Shown here: positions 44,390-55,291 of the stretch, piece by piece
Layout: every line of letters starts with the position of its first letter
How positions within the stretch are numbered: position 1 is the first letter of the stretch
NCBI GenBank assembly: GCA_001600495.1
Contig: BCKE01000060.1
Span: 1-64,000, forward strand
Reading direction: 5' to 3'
Origin: Pilasporangium apinafurcum
Taxonomy: Eukaryota; Oomycota; Peronosporomycetes; Pythiales; Pythiaceae
DNA: 64,000 bases
The notes under the pieces: model-generated
What the model was told of the DNA's origin: nothing
The model's database searches: none
What the model saw: only the letters and a program-made list of their open reading frames with translations
Translations under genes and position numbers: made by a program

Positions 44390-45030
44390 ATGCTGGGGTC
44401 GATAAAATCTTTCTCAATCAGAATCTGTCGCTTCAACGTGGCTGCATTCTGTGCTTTGGAAGTGAATATCTCGACTTCGCTGAAGAAAGCATGGTGTTAG
44501 ATGTATTACATAACGAGGCATTTGCAGGTCGCATCCAGGTGCAACTAACAGCTCCATTGCATTTCTTCATTCAGCCAATAAACTTATTTTTCTCGTCCCG
44601 CCATAACAGACTTTGGAACTGAAAAAGGAATTTGCTCGTGAAGATATGAAGGTAAAATTCTGTTTTTCATTATTGAGTTGATCTATGTGCTGCTTTTGCA
44701 CTGATTCAGATGCAAAGGGTTTCTGGATCATGTCATCTTTTCTCAGTTACATAGAGATGTTTCTGATATCGCAACGGATAACGGAGACGATGGAAGGTTG
44801 AAGCATCGACTAGAAGGTATTGTGTTTCTGGAAATCAGTCCCAAAGCACACATCAATTCGTCCATGTTGAGACATGGACAAGCTCTTAAGGACTGCGTTC
44901 CAGTGTTATGATGTAGATCGGGATGGTGTCATCAGTTTGGGAATTCTTCTAGTAGTGATTGTTCGCTCGTAGGTCGATCACACAAACCGAGACAAGTTGG
45001 CGTGGCTGTTGCTCTACAAGTGGAGCCACC
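44390..45030 (+). pseudogene. EF-hand-like gene debris
   Basis: Downstream of the giant gene are short coding-like pieces that I cannot join into a gene. Bases 44874-44972 encode MDKLLRTAFQCYDVDRDGVI and a few more residues, a recognisable EF-hand loop (DVDRDGVIS) of the calcineurin B/recoverin kind, ending at a stop just past the loop. About 44627-44668 encodes ELKKEFAREDMK followed by a good donor. The pieces are in different frames with stops between them. This could be a decayed gene or a real small gene whose other exons I failed to find. Confidence 0.4.
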
Positions 45031-46047
45031 GGAACGTAAGATGATGTGGACCTCCTTATGAAGCAAAAACGTCCACCTAAAATTTCCTAACCGGATACGG
45101 TTGCAAATTTTAGGGATCCAAAGGTTGTGGATTTGTGGAAAGTTGCCTCTTTGTGGACGTTACAGTCACTCGTATACCCACCCAGAGTCTTTAAAATCCT
45201 ATTTTCGATTTCCTTTTTTGTAAAACCCGAGGTAGAGTAAAAACAGCAAAAACGGGATCAATACGTCGTTACTTTGGTATTTCATACATCCCCAAAGATA
45301 CTTCACCAAAACCTATATTAAGTTACAAGGAAAGAAGCCATGTTCCGGAATTTTAGACTAGAGACTAAAAATTAGCGTAACACCACCGCTCTCTCAACCG
45401 GCAACGATCCAATCAGAAAATGAGAAATCCCTGTTTATCCTTTCCGAACCTTCAAAAAGCAAGTTCAAGCCTAACCGCAATAAGCAATATTCCAATCGAT
45501 ACTAGAAATTGCTGGCATCTTCTTCTCTTTATCCACCCACTCATCCAAGTACTGTATTACCAACCCATGGCCATGTGGCATTCTTGGTGACACACATTCG
45601 CAGCTCTAAAAAAATCCACCTTGCATTATTAGGTATATAGGTATACATCGCTCACGGCTTCAAACCTGGGGTGGGTGGAAGAGCACCTCCTCGACAGGCT
45701 TCCGTACAGAGCTCTGGGTCCACTATCTGTACTGTACGTTTCACGCGTTCTTCGACTGAACAGTTAAAATTCGCACACTCTTGTGATGCGGTGCAGTCAG
45801 CCCCAAGTCTTTTTATGAGGGTAGGGTTGTGGGAGCGCACATACTCCATTTTTCCCATCACAGAGTGAAAAATTCGGAGAGCAAAGTGGATAGGGGAGAG
45901 AAGTACCTGTGAAATTCGATTCCAGCCGTTCGAGGCAGTCAGTCGCGAATTAATTATTACAGGTTTCCGTGGTCGCCGCGCGCACAGTTGTGTTGTGTTC
46001 CAATTGACGATAGGAGCGAGCGTGAGAACCTCTGTGTGCCCGTGTGG
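45031..46047. other. Long spacer upstream of the phosphatase gene
   Basis: About 1 kb with no recognised gene. A small pair of overlapping ORFs near 45652-45868 (69 codons minus, 65 plus) has no family signal. No element ends, repeats or RNA genes were seen. The promoter and 5' untranslated region of the INPP4-type gene should occupy the right end. Confidence 0.5.
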
Positions 46048-49000
46048 ATGGGGACGACACCCGCCATGGAACAGCTCCGTCAGGTGCCCTCAGCCGTTGG
46101 TGATCCCAATACTACGACCATCGCTTCTGCTGCGATATCCGCTCCTGCTGCTGCATCGAGACGACAGAGTATCCCCGCATCGATCACATCGTCGAACTCT
46201 GTGGGTGGAGAGAGAACCATTTACGACTCGTATCCACTGAGTCTACGAGCGTATTTAGAAACGGGCCCACCACCACTCGCAAGAGCGGTATCCCAGCAAC
46301 ATATCCGCAGCAGCAATAATAACATCTCGAGCATTGACGAAGACATTCTCTCCACATACAATAACACGTCATCGTCAACCAAAAGTTTCCTTGATGGTGA
46401 TCAGGTAAGGTCTTTGGCTTCCATCATTCCATTCACACATCCTGTAGATCCAATTACCTGATTGCCCACTCAACTGTATGCAACTTGGTGTATGTTCATT
46501 TATCGTAGATGCGGCCATCTGCGCGGGCGTCGGCCATGTTTTCAACCTTTGGTAAATTTCAGAGCGAAGTATACGAGACCAAGGAACGATCGCGGGTGCT
46601 GAGCGCATTAAAGCGTCGTGGGAAACCCTCAGACGCTCGGATAGGTGGGCGCGCGCGCGGACCCGTGGCACCGACCAAGTTTACTGCGAACGATGTTATC
46701 CGCGCGGGTACACTCACAAAACAGGGTTCATGGCGACGCAACTGGAAGACGCGGTTCTTCATCTTACGACGCGATTTTCCGAGTCTAAGTTACTTCACAT
46801 CCGAGGAGAACCTGGAGTTGCTAGGTGAAATTGCTATTACCGAAGATACAATCGTACTGGATCGCAGCGCCGGGGGCCATGCGCCGTATCGCTTTCAGAT
46901 CCGAACACACGATAAGATTTTATTGCTCGAGGCCGAATCACGTGACAATCAGCGGCGATGGATGGATGCATGTCAGGAACTCACGGACACCATCCGCTCC
47001 AACAAGTTCCGCACGTCCACAACGACCACAGTTTCCACAGCCACATCCACACCGGCGGCCGAAAATAACCAGACGAAATTTACCGGTCATTCGTCAGCAC
47101 CCATACAGGACCACATTCGACCGAACGGAGCAGCTCATCTGACTACTACCACTACTGCTGCTACTCGACCAGAAAGCAACAGGGAAAATAACCAACTACT
47201 GCATCAGACCGTCTCCCAGCGCAGCTTGAAGGACAACGTGGAGCTGCAGCGCATGTTGGAAGTGAGTTCCTGCTCTTCATACTGTGAATCTGATGCTGAT
47301 AGCGGTGATGACAATAATTACGAGTTCTTTAACTCTGGCCAGAGCCTTTTGGCCTCTGAATCGATCGATGAGACAATGGTCATGGGGCCAGGCAAGCGCC
47401 GCCGCAGTCGCCATCAACTCACGGGCAGCAGCCGCAGCTCAAATCCTTATGGCATCCAGTACGATCTCTCGTTTGAGGTCATGGTCGGCAAGAAGAGCAA
47501 GCTTCTGGCGCGCAACGACAATGGTAATGACAAAGCCGGATGTTTGGTCAAAGTCAGTGGGTATTCTAGGCGACTCGGCGGTATGGTGGACATTGGGATG
47601 ACTGAGGCAATCAAGCTATCAACCGTATTGGGAGCAGCAACTGCAGGAGGAGGCGGAGGAGGAGCAGATGACTCGGTCTCTGCTCGTGTCCCATTCTCTA
47701 TCATCATCACATGTGACTTGGAGAAATACGACCGACTACATCTCGCTTTATACAAATGCTCACTCAACCAGGCACCTGGCACGTCGCAATCGTGTCTCGG
47801 TGTTGGTAGATGTATTTTAGATGATGATTTTCTGAATTCCATGGCGAGAATGGTTCCGTTGACAGAGAAAAGTAGCTCCACTCGTGATTCAATTCAAAAT
47901 TCCGCCCCGTCTCCTGCAAAGCAAGTGCAAGGGCCACCACTCGGTCAAGAATCAAACGCGCTGCTTGGTGGTTCTTCCTCGAAACTCATATCAGCAATCA
48001 CCGCAAATAGCGGCATCCAACTGATTGTGCAGGCATTCCGATCGCTTTCACCTCAGGAAGTTCTACCGACGATGGGAATTGACATGGCTAATTCGAAATA
48101 TTTAATACCGACAACGTTAGGGTCATCAGGTGACGCTGTGAGCTTCCAACGACCACAACAAGGGTACGATTTTACACGCAGCAGCGACATGCGCACGTTC
48201 GTAGACAATGACAGTTTCCTGAACGATTTGGGTAGTGGGAGTCTGCGGTTTATCGCTGTCGACGAGATTCTGCGTGTACCTCGCAGCACATACGCGCTGC
48301 CACTGGCGTATTTGGATTTTCTGGAAGAAGATGCGCTTGAGAGAACACGTCGATTGCACAAACAAATTTCAGCGAAGGGTGCACATACAGACATCGCCTT
48401 GCTCGAGTATGAGTTGGAATATTACCGGAAGAAGCAGGAGGAATACATGAAGCAGCGCCAATTCTTGATGAAACAGGAACAACGGTTACTTGACGAGCAG
48501 CAGGACGGAAAAATGTTTCGCGCCGCTCGCTATTTCAAAAAAGTCGGTGGCGGCAAGCAGAAAGACAAGAACGCAGGCGAAGAGATGCTCGCACCGTTCA
48601 AGCGCAGCACGTACAAGAGTCTCAATCTGTGGCAATTTCTACCAACAAATATGCAGGACCAGTTCCTGTGCACTTATCCTGACCACCCGCCATCCGGAGG
48701 TAGTTCACAGCCATTCGTCTGGCATACAATGACCATGGGCTGCCCAGCAGCACATACGAAAGGATTTACAAACGGTGGGTATCCGGCTATCGAGCTAAAC
48801 AACAACAACAACAATAATAACAATTACAACCCCGCTCGGTCATCTGAGGAAGAGTTACTGCTGTACGATCACTGCACATCACCTGTGAGTCGCCAATCCG
48901 TGTCCCCCCCGGCTGTGGATCCCTATCGACGCAGCCGTGGAAGCTTAACGAAACCGATGATTACATCCGACGAGACGCTGCCATCATTAAAACTGAAGCA

Positions 49001-50117
49001 AGAGCTGCAGGACCGATTAAATATTATTGGAAGTCAGATTCTGTCAGCGGCTGTGGCCTGTATCCTTGCTTCACTGGATCTTGCTGTGCTTGGAAGTGAC
49101 CATCATCGTCGACAAATTGAAAATACCGTGTTCTTTGGCTATTTACTGAACTTTGAGTCGCTTTTGAGCACACAGGGCAAGGAGATTGGCATGCTGGAGG
49201 ATTTTGCGGCGGGCGTCAAGTGGTTGCGGAACGTCTTTATTCAGTTCCGCAAGCATAAGAGTTCTGGTTCATTCTTCTCGATTAAAAAACATGTACCAAC
49301 TGATCGGAATTCGTTTGATCCGATGGGAAGTTTCATAGGGAATGACAGCTTTGATGGCAGAGAAAGCGCCTCCACGGGGAATGCAGCTACTGGGAATTAT
49401 TTACTTGTGACGATCGGTGTGAGTGATGCTCATTTAGCGGTCATCCCTCCGTCTCTGATGACGGGGAAAGCGTTTCGCATCCATTGTGTATTGTTCACAC
49501 AGGGTGTGAACGAAAAGCAGAGTCTTGTGCATGCGTATAAGGCTAATTCCGTGAAATTACAGGAACGGATCAACCGGGAGAATCTGGAAGAACTGAAACA
49601 GATCTACGCGATCTATAGGGCGATGTATGAAGCGCAGCAGTTCAACAACAAGAACCGCAATTGTGAGACTTTGACGAACCGCGGGCGGTCGAGTAGCGTC
49701 GGTGGAGAAACGCGGCTGATCACTAAGCACAGCATTGAAGCGCTGGACGATCTGCTAGTGCAGATTCAGCATCATATTTGCTCTCCATCCAACAATTTCA
49801 AGAAAAATGTGGGGCTCTTGATGGATTCTTCGGATTTTTGCAGACAACTCGGTGGTGCACGCGTGACTTGTTGCAAAAGCGGCAAAGACCGCACAGCGAT
49901 GTCGGTTACGCTGGAACAAGTGCGGATTTGTTGTTCGGAACTGAAGGCGACACAGGGGACAACAATTTGCTCCAACATGCGACTCTATGGCGTGCGGCGA
50001 AAAAACGTGTTTATGAACACTAAGGCTGATAAGTTTGCATTCAACGAGATGCAGCGCAAGATGCTTCCGGATTGTTATAAGCCGCCAGTTGGAACCTACA
50101 AATCTGGGAAAACATAG
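46048..50117 (+). CDS. PH-domain phosphoinositide 4-phosphatase, INPP4 type
   Basis: Exon 1 is 46048-46404 and exon 2 is 46509-50117, phase 0, giving 1321 residues. Residues about 183-275 form a PH domain (TLTKQGSWRRNWKTRFFILR through RRWMDACQEL). A C2-like region follows (YDLSFEVMVGKKSK; RLHLALYKC). The C-terminal catalytic part has CCKSGKDRTAMSV near residue 1240, matching the CKSAKDRT loop of INPP4A/B, which removes the 4-phosphate from PtdIns(3,4)P2. The Cys and Arg of the CX5R loop are intact. Animal INPP4 enzymes have a C2 but no PH domain, so the fusion gives separate lipid targeting. An in-frame ATG at 45988 would add 20 residues. Low-complexity Asn, Ser and Gly stretches interrupt the domains, as is common here. 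Confidence 0.87.
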
Positions 50118-50304
50118 AAGACCCAAGGTGAATACACATCATCGTTGGATGGAATTGATTTTTATATTATTGCGGTGGCATTCATTATTGCATGGATCTT
50201 CCAGCAAAATTAAAAGAAAGCGAGCAGAGTGATATCATAGTTGCATTGATGGCAGTATAGGAAACCAGCTTGAAAGGGAAGAGCAAGGGAGATTGCAAAG
50301 AGAC

Positions 50305-51729
50305 TCAAGATCGAGCAGGTTTCTGGAGCGACTTGGTCTGGAAGAGACCAGTGGCAATTAGCCACGTGCGCAGCTCCGGAGAGATCCACGCTGGCTGGTG
50401 CTGCAGTAATGGCTTCCTCACGGTTGTCTTTGCTTGTTCTGACCGGTTATCAGACGTGGTGGATGGCTGCGTTTCCTCATTGTTGTTTAGTATGCGGTCA
50501 GGTTGTTCTCGTGTAGATGATTGAGAAGAAACAATTAGATGATTATTAGTAAAAGAAGTGGAGGAAGAGGTAGGAGTAGTAGTGGTAAAGGTCGGAGGTA
50601 ATAATGAATCGAATGCAGGCTCATCGTGATCCGTACTTGATACCTCTCCAGTGTTGTCCACTCCTTCTTCTTCCTCCTCCTCCTCCTCCTCCTCTTCATT
50701 CTCTTCCTCTTCCTCCTCCAAATCTTCTTCATCATTCAGCTTTTCTTCATGCACTTGCTTCTCTTGCTGTTTCTGTTCATGACACAATTGCTTGCTGTTT
50801 ATCTTTGTCAGCGCGTAAAGATACTTTCGCTCATACAACAACGGCAGTGAAGTCGATTTACTCATTATCTGCGGAGGATCGAGCTGCCTCAGTCGTTCCA
50901 TGAGTTTCACAGATGCACTTCCCTTCATTCCCTTCCTCACGTGATGATCAATGTACTCGGTCAACATATGTGGCGTCCAGTTCGCATGCGACGTCTGCCA
51001 CGTGCGTCTTGTGCCGATACGTCTGCGTTTCTTCTTCTTCCTCCTTTTCTTACGCAGTCCCTGGCGTCGAATCGGTGAGTGTAGTGGACTTTGCCGATCA
51101 TCCATCGGTGGTGGGAGTAGCATTGAAATGTCAAATGTCAGATGTTGATGAAGCGGCTCTGTCGCGACGTTCACCGGAACGATCAGCTTGTTTGGAGACG
51201 CACACGAGGATGAGGACGTGATAGCATCGGCTGCAGGGGAAGCAGGATTGGCCGTAGTGGTGTTGACAGTTAATTTATTAGCTCGTGTTGTATTCGTCAT
51301 CTTTTGTTCTCGCAAAAATTTCTCCCGCGCAGATAAAGCTTTTACTGTCGTTTGTTTGTCTGAGTGGGCACTCGAAGTGGCTTGATAGTCAGCGGATTCT
51401 TCATCAAGCCTCATCCGTTCAAGTGCAGCCATACGTGACATCATGCGCAGAAATCGCTCGCCTAATCGCTGCTGCTGTTGCTGTTGATAATGGTGATCAT
51501 GTGACCGATGAGGTGAATGATGAACATGCCGACAGACAAGTGGATCATCATCACCATCGGTGGTCTGCTGACTTTGTTGCTTCTGCTGGTGAAGGTCTTG
51601 TTTTCGTGTCTGGTCTTGATGATTTCTCCGTCGAAGTTGTTCCTGTGGTACCAGTGCTAGTAGCGGAGTTCTTTTACTGACCCGTTCCACATGATGATGA
51701 TGAGAAGAAGAAGCAGTAGAACCAGCCAT
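50305..51729 (-). CDS. Low-complexity basic/acidic protein of unknown function
   Basis: A single exon of 474 residues from the first ATG at 51729; the frame extends further only through TTG. Visible features: a His/Gln-rich N-terminal 90 residues, a helix with FLRMMSRMAALERMRLDEE, a strongly basic patch (GLRKKRRKKKKRRRIG near residue 235) that could be a nuclear localisation signal, a short ordered stretch (WTPHMLTEYIDHHVRKGMKG), a run of about 20 Glu near residue 350, and a Ser/Thr-rich tail. No known domain is recognised. Because of simple-sequence content the frame could be partly fortuitous, but 474 codons without a stop and an ordered core argue for a gene. Confidence 0.6.
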   Translation of the reverse strand: MAGSTASSSHHHHVERVSKRTPLLALVPQEQLRRRNHQDQTRKQDLHQQKQQSQQTTDGDDDPLVCRHVHHSPHRSHDHHYQQQQQQRLGERFLRMMSRMAALERMRLDEESADYQATSSAHSDKQTTVKALSAREKFLREQKMTNTTRANKLTVNTTTANPASPAADAITSSSSCASPNKLIVPVNVATEPLHQHLTFDISMLLPPPMDDRQSPLHSPIRRQGLRKKRRKKKKRRRIGTRRTWQTSHANWTPHMLTEYIDHHVRKGMKGSASVKLMERLRQLDPPQIMSKSTSLPLLYERKYLYALTKINSKQLCHEQKQQEKQVHEEKLNDEEDLEEEEEENEEEEEEEEEEEGVDNTGEVSSTDHDEPAFDSLLPPTFTTTTPTSSSTSFTNNHLIVSSQSSTREQPDRILNNNEETQPSTTSDNRSEQAKTTVRKPLLQHQPAWISPELRTWLIATGLFQTKSLQKPARS

Positions 51730-51918
51730 CGATCGATAGATGATCACCAAGTGATTGATGAACTACGAAATAGATCATGAAACGACACTTTAGTCCTACA
51801 ATACATCATATTCTATATAACAGGAACATTTTTATTATCTATATTGAGAGGATATGCTATTACAGAGGTTCACAGATACGTGGATATAAAACTGCTGACA
51901 TCAAGAAGAAAGAAGGAA

Positions 51919-54222
51919 ATGGTGCGAGAGAAAGCGGCGGCTTCGTCGACGTCGAAAGCGCCACGAGGCACCAACGCCACTACCAGGAATACGAAAGCCA
52001 AAAATACCAACGCCAATGATGATGTGCGTCGTGAAACACCGCTGCAGGCGATTCTCTTTGCCGATTCATTCACGGAAACGTTCCGTCCTATCTCCTTGTC
52101 GATGCCCAAGGTGTTGTTGCCGCTCGCAAATGTGCCGATGATCGAGTACTCGCTTGAGTTCCTCGTGTCATCTGGTGTCCAGGAAGTCGTGGTCTTTTGC
52201 ACTCATCATGCTGAGAAGATTGAAGAGTTCATCAAAACCCAATCGCAGGTGGCGAAGCGCATTTATGTGCATTGTATTTCCAGTCCAACGTGTGTGACGG
52301 CGGGCGATGCCTTGCGTGAAATCGACCGGCAACAGCTGATTCAATCGAACCCGTTTATTTTAATGAGTGGTGATGTCGTTGCGAATGTGAATCTGTCGGC
52401 AATTATCAAAGAACACCAGGCAAGAAAGAAGAAAGATCCGTCCTGCATGATGACTTCAGTGTTTAAGGAAATTCAGCCAAATTTTAGCACTAATATCCGC
52501 CCATTGACTGATGAGCTCATTGTTGGTATCAACACTGCCACCTCACAGATCGTGTTGTATGAAGACGACCCGCGGAAGAAATCCACACGCTTGGCAACAA
52601 TTTTTCTGGACGAACATGCACAGATCGCATTGAGGAGTGACCTCATGGACTGCTACATCGATGTCTGTTCGCCCGAAGTACTGCTGAAATTTGCTGAAGA
52701 CTTTGATTATCAGGATTTACGCCGTGATTTCTTCCATAACGAGGTGCAAAACTACGAATTGGGGAAGAAATTTTTTGTGAAAATTGTGACCGACGAGTTT
52801 GCAGCGCGCGTGATGGACCCACGCACCTATAGTGGCATCACGCGGGCGATTCTGCAGCGATGGGTATTTCCGATCGTGCCAGATGCAAATTATTTGGGCG
52901 TCGAAGGGGCGAATTACTCGTATCATCGCGGGATGATCTACAAGGACGAGAACGTCACACTCTCACGCACGTTTACGGTCGGCCGAGAATCAATTTTAGG
53001 TGCTGGTTCGAGTTTTGGTGACCACTCGACCGTCACCAAAAGCGCGGTCGGTAGAAACTGTTCAATCGGTAAGAATGTTGTGATTGAGGGCAGTTTCCTC
53101 TGGTCGAATGTCGTGGTAGAGGATGGTGTGACCATCAAGAACGCGATCTTGTGTGACAATGTTGTCGTGAAAAAAGGCGCGACGATCAGTGAAGGCTGTA
53201 TCTTGTCGTTGGGGGTAGTTATTGGCGAAGGATTCCACTTGAAACCATTCTCGAAGGTCACAACTTCTCAAGTAACAGAGAAGGACGATGGATTTTCGTC
53301 AGAAGAAGAGGATGAAGACGAAGAAACTGATAATAAGAATGCTGAAGCTACATCTACTACTACTGCAGACGAACAAGTGGGCTGGAAGGAGCATGAGGTT
53401 GGTGTCGGTGGTGTTGGTCGGCTATGGACTTTGGATGAGGACGATATTGAAGTCGATTCCGACGAAAGTGACGATGATGATGACGAACAAGCAGACGAAC
53501 ATAATGCAGCGACCAGGACGGAGTTACGTCGTTTGGAGAAACTCAAGACATTGCTAATCGGTGCCAATGACGTGGTTGCCAAGCAGACCCAGAAATGGGA
53601 CGAGTGGGAGACGCTTTCCTCCTCTGACGAAGAAGATGAGGATGGGGATGACCTGGCGGAGCTGGGATTGCAGGACCAGGAGGTTCCATTCCATCAGATC
53701 ATTCGTGACATGGTCATCAGCGGCGACAACGCTGGCCATGGTATCGACGATTTGTTTCTGGAGATCAAGAGTTTCAAGTTTGCTCAGAATCGATCGTTTG
53801 CGGACGTGTTGGGAGCGATTCTGCCAGGTTTGTTGGCGCTCGTGCCCACACAAGACCAGACAAATGTGGCGATCTTGACGCACGTGCGCACCAAGTTCCA
53901 GAAGTGGACGAGTGTGGTGCAGCGTTGCTTAGTGGAGCCAGCGGACCAGGTCGCAGTGATCAATGCGCTTGAGAAATTTTGTCTCATAGAGGAGAATCGT
54001 CCGCTGTGGTCACCATTGTTTCGATTTTTGCTACAGACAGTGTATGATCTCGAGTGGGTCGGAGAGGACGTCATTTTGGAGTGGCACGTGACGCGCATAG
54101 ACGTAGCAGCGACAGAGGAGACGCTCGCAAACACGAAGGAGGTACAAGAGTTTATCGATTGGTTAGAAGAGGAAGAGGAGGACTCAGAAGAGGATGAAGA
54201 GGATTCAGATGAAAGCGATTGA
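51919..54222 (+). CDS. EIF2B5: Translation initiation factor eIF2B subunit epsilon
   Basis: A single exon of 767 residues. The N-terminal nucleotidyltransferase-like domain starts with PLQAILFADSFTETFRPISL and KVLLPLANVPMIEYSLEFL. Left-handed beta-helix hexapeptide repeats follow (GRNCSIGKNVVIEGSFLWSN, NAILCDNVVVKKGATISEG). An acidic linker of about 120 residues leads to the C-terminal W2/HEAT domain, which ends in the acidic and aromatic boxes (LEWVGEDVILEWH; EEEEEDSEED). eIF2B epsilon is the catalytic GDP-GTP exchange subunit for eIF2. The start at 51919 is chosen because it is the first ATG with a good context and gives the usual short basic N-terminus. The family length is about 720, so this copy is normal. 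Confidence 0.93.
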   Translation: MVREKAAASSTSKAPRGTNATTRNTKAKNTNANDDVRRETPLQAILFADSFTETFRPISLSMPKVLLPLANVPMIEYSLEFLVSSGVQEVVVFCTHHAEKIEEFIKTQSQVAKRIYVHCISSPTCVTAGDALREIDRQQLIQSNPFILMSGDVVANVNLSAIIKEHQARKKKDPSCMMTSVFKEIQPNFSTNIRPLTDELIVGINTATSQIVLYEDDPRKKSTRLATIFLDEHAQIALRSDLMDCYIDVCSPEVLLKFAEDFDYQDLRRDFFHNEVQNYELGKKFFVKIVTDEFAARVMDPRTYSGITRAILQRWVFPIVPDANYLGVEGANYSYHRGMIYKDENVTLSRTFTVGRESILGAGSSFGDHSTVTKSAVGRNCSIGKNVVIEGSFLWSNVVVEDGVTIKNAILCDNVVVKKGATISEGCILSLGVVIGEGFHLKPFSKVTTSQVTEKDDGFSSEEEDEDEETDNKNAEATSTTTADEQVGWKEHEVGVGGVGRLWTLDEDDIEVDSDESDDDDDEQADEHNAATRTELRRLEKLKTLLIGANDVVAKQTQKWDEWETLSSSDEEDEDGDDLAELGLQDQEVPFHQIIRDMVISGDNAGHGIDDLFLEIKSFKFAQNRSFADVLGAILPGLLALVPTQDQTNVAILTHVRTKFQKWTSVVQRCLVEPADQVAVINALEKFCLIEENRPLWSPLFRFLLQTVYDLEWVGEDVILEWHVTRIDVAATEETLANTKEVQEFIDWLEEEEEDSEEDEEDSDESD

Positions 54223-54505
54223 GTGACAGATGGGTGGGTAATAAAAGAGTGAGACATTGAATCATTGATGTCTACAATCAAGAGTTGCAACGCATTGATG
54301 ACACATGCGTGTCCCTTGCAATGAATGGCTAGAGCTCTCCATGTCTTTGTCTCGAGAAACGGCGCTTGTTTACGTCTCTACGGACACAAACCTATCATTT
54401 CGACTTATGAATGCCCTATTTCTTTTGATAGGTTAATGCTGTTTTGTAGGTCAATGCTGAGCTAGACGAGCCGCGTTTGGCCATCTTTTTTGGTGGAATC
54501 TTCAG

Positions 54506-54530
54506 TTTCCTGCTAAAAAAAATCAGGAAA
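54506..54530. repeat. Small hairpin, 7-base arms
   Basis: TTTCCTG at 54506-54512 pairs with CAGGAAA at 54524-54530 across an A-rich loop. It sits immediately before a second, longer hairpin, so two stem-loops could stack in a transcript reading through the 3' region of the eIF2B epsilon gene. Confidence 0.6.
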
Positions 54531-54532
54531 CA

Positions 54533-54558
54533 CAGAGGAGTCATGTATGACTCCTCTG
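54533..54558. repeat. Perfect 26-base palindrome, 12-base arms
   Basis: cagaggagtcat at 54533-54544 and atgactcctctg at 54547-54558 are exact inverted copies separated by two bases. It lies about 310 bases after the eIF2B epsilon stop. Such a perfect palindrome is unlikely by chance at one place, but its role (3' end hairpin, binding site or element footprint) cannot be told. Confidence 0.7.
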
Positions 54559-55291
54559 TCTGTGGCCACTCGTTTGCGAAGACAATAAAATAAATCAGGA
54601 GGTACTTTGTGCTTGTACTGTATTAAAGTCTCACTCTTTATGCAGAAGCGTATCGTAAACTCGGTTTATATCATACATGGCATTCCAATTTTGAAGTTTT
54701 TCCTAACCAAGATGTGGGTATGCCACAGAAGAGGCTTTATGCTCTATGGCAAGTTCATTGGTCAAAAGCATCTGTGTCACCGAACGTTGCACAGACACCT
54801 AGATGACGTCGAGGCCGTTTGCTCTATTTTCCACCAATCATATTGACGTCTATTCATATTTCACCCAATGAAATGATGGAGATCTGATTTGAAACGATCT
54901 TTCACTGCTTTGGGAAAATCGAAGGAAGCACGGAGAAGGTCGCGATGGTGGCTGCTGATCAGACAGGAATTTGCGCCCATTGAGTCGGTGGAAGAAGCGC
55001 ACGAGAAGCTTCCGTAAGGGTTCCAAGATCCGCTTTGGCACTTCAAGTCTATCTTCTCCCCCTCCCCTCTCCTCTCCGCCGCTCCGCTAGCTTGCGAGGA
55101 AGAAACAGATTTGGATCCAATAGACACACGCATTCTGTATCACATCCGAAGGCCGTCAATCAGCCATCAGTCAAGCTTATCGGGAATAAAAGAGATACAC
55201 AAGGCTAAAGATCTCCCAAGCAGCGTGGTGTTTGGTGCTATTTACTCTTGAAAAAGATCGAAAGAAACCACCCACCCGTTTGTTGAAAAGT

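Larger units (their letters stand above)
54223..55291. other. Long spacer with two hairpins
   Basis: About 1.07 kb without a recognised gene. The left part holds the two hairpins listed separately. The minus-strand open frame at 54861-55133 (90 codons) has no family signal. The right end, from 55248, is the part that is copied in inverted form at 56854-57078 and includes the 5' leader of the next gene. Confidence 0.5.

Noticed and set aside
45652-45868. Two overlapping small ORFs, one with several cysteines
   Set aside because: Mutually antisense, under 70 codons, no signal peptide or family match; could be chance in the promoter region of the phosphatase gene.
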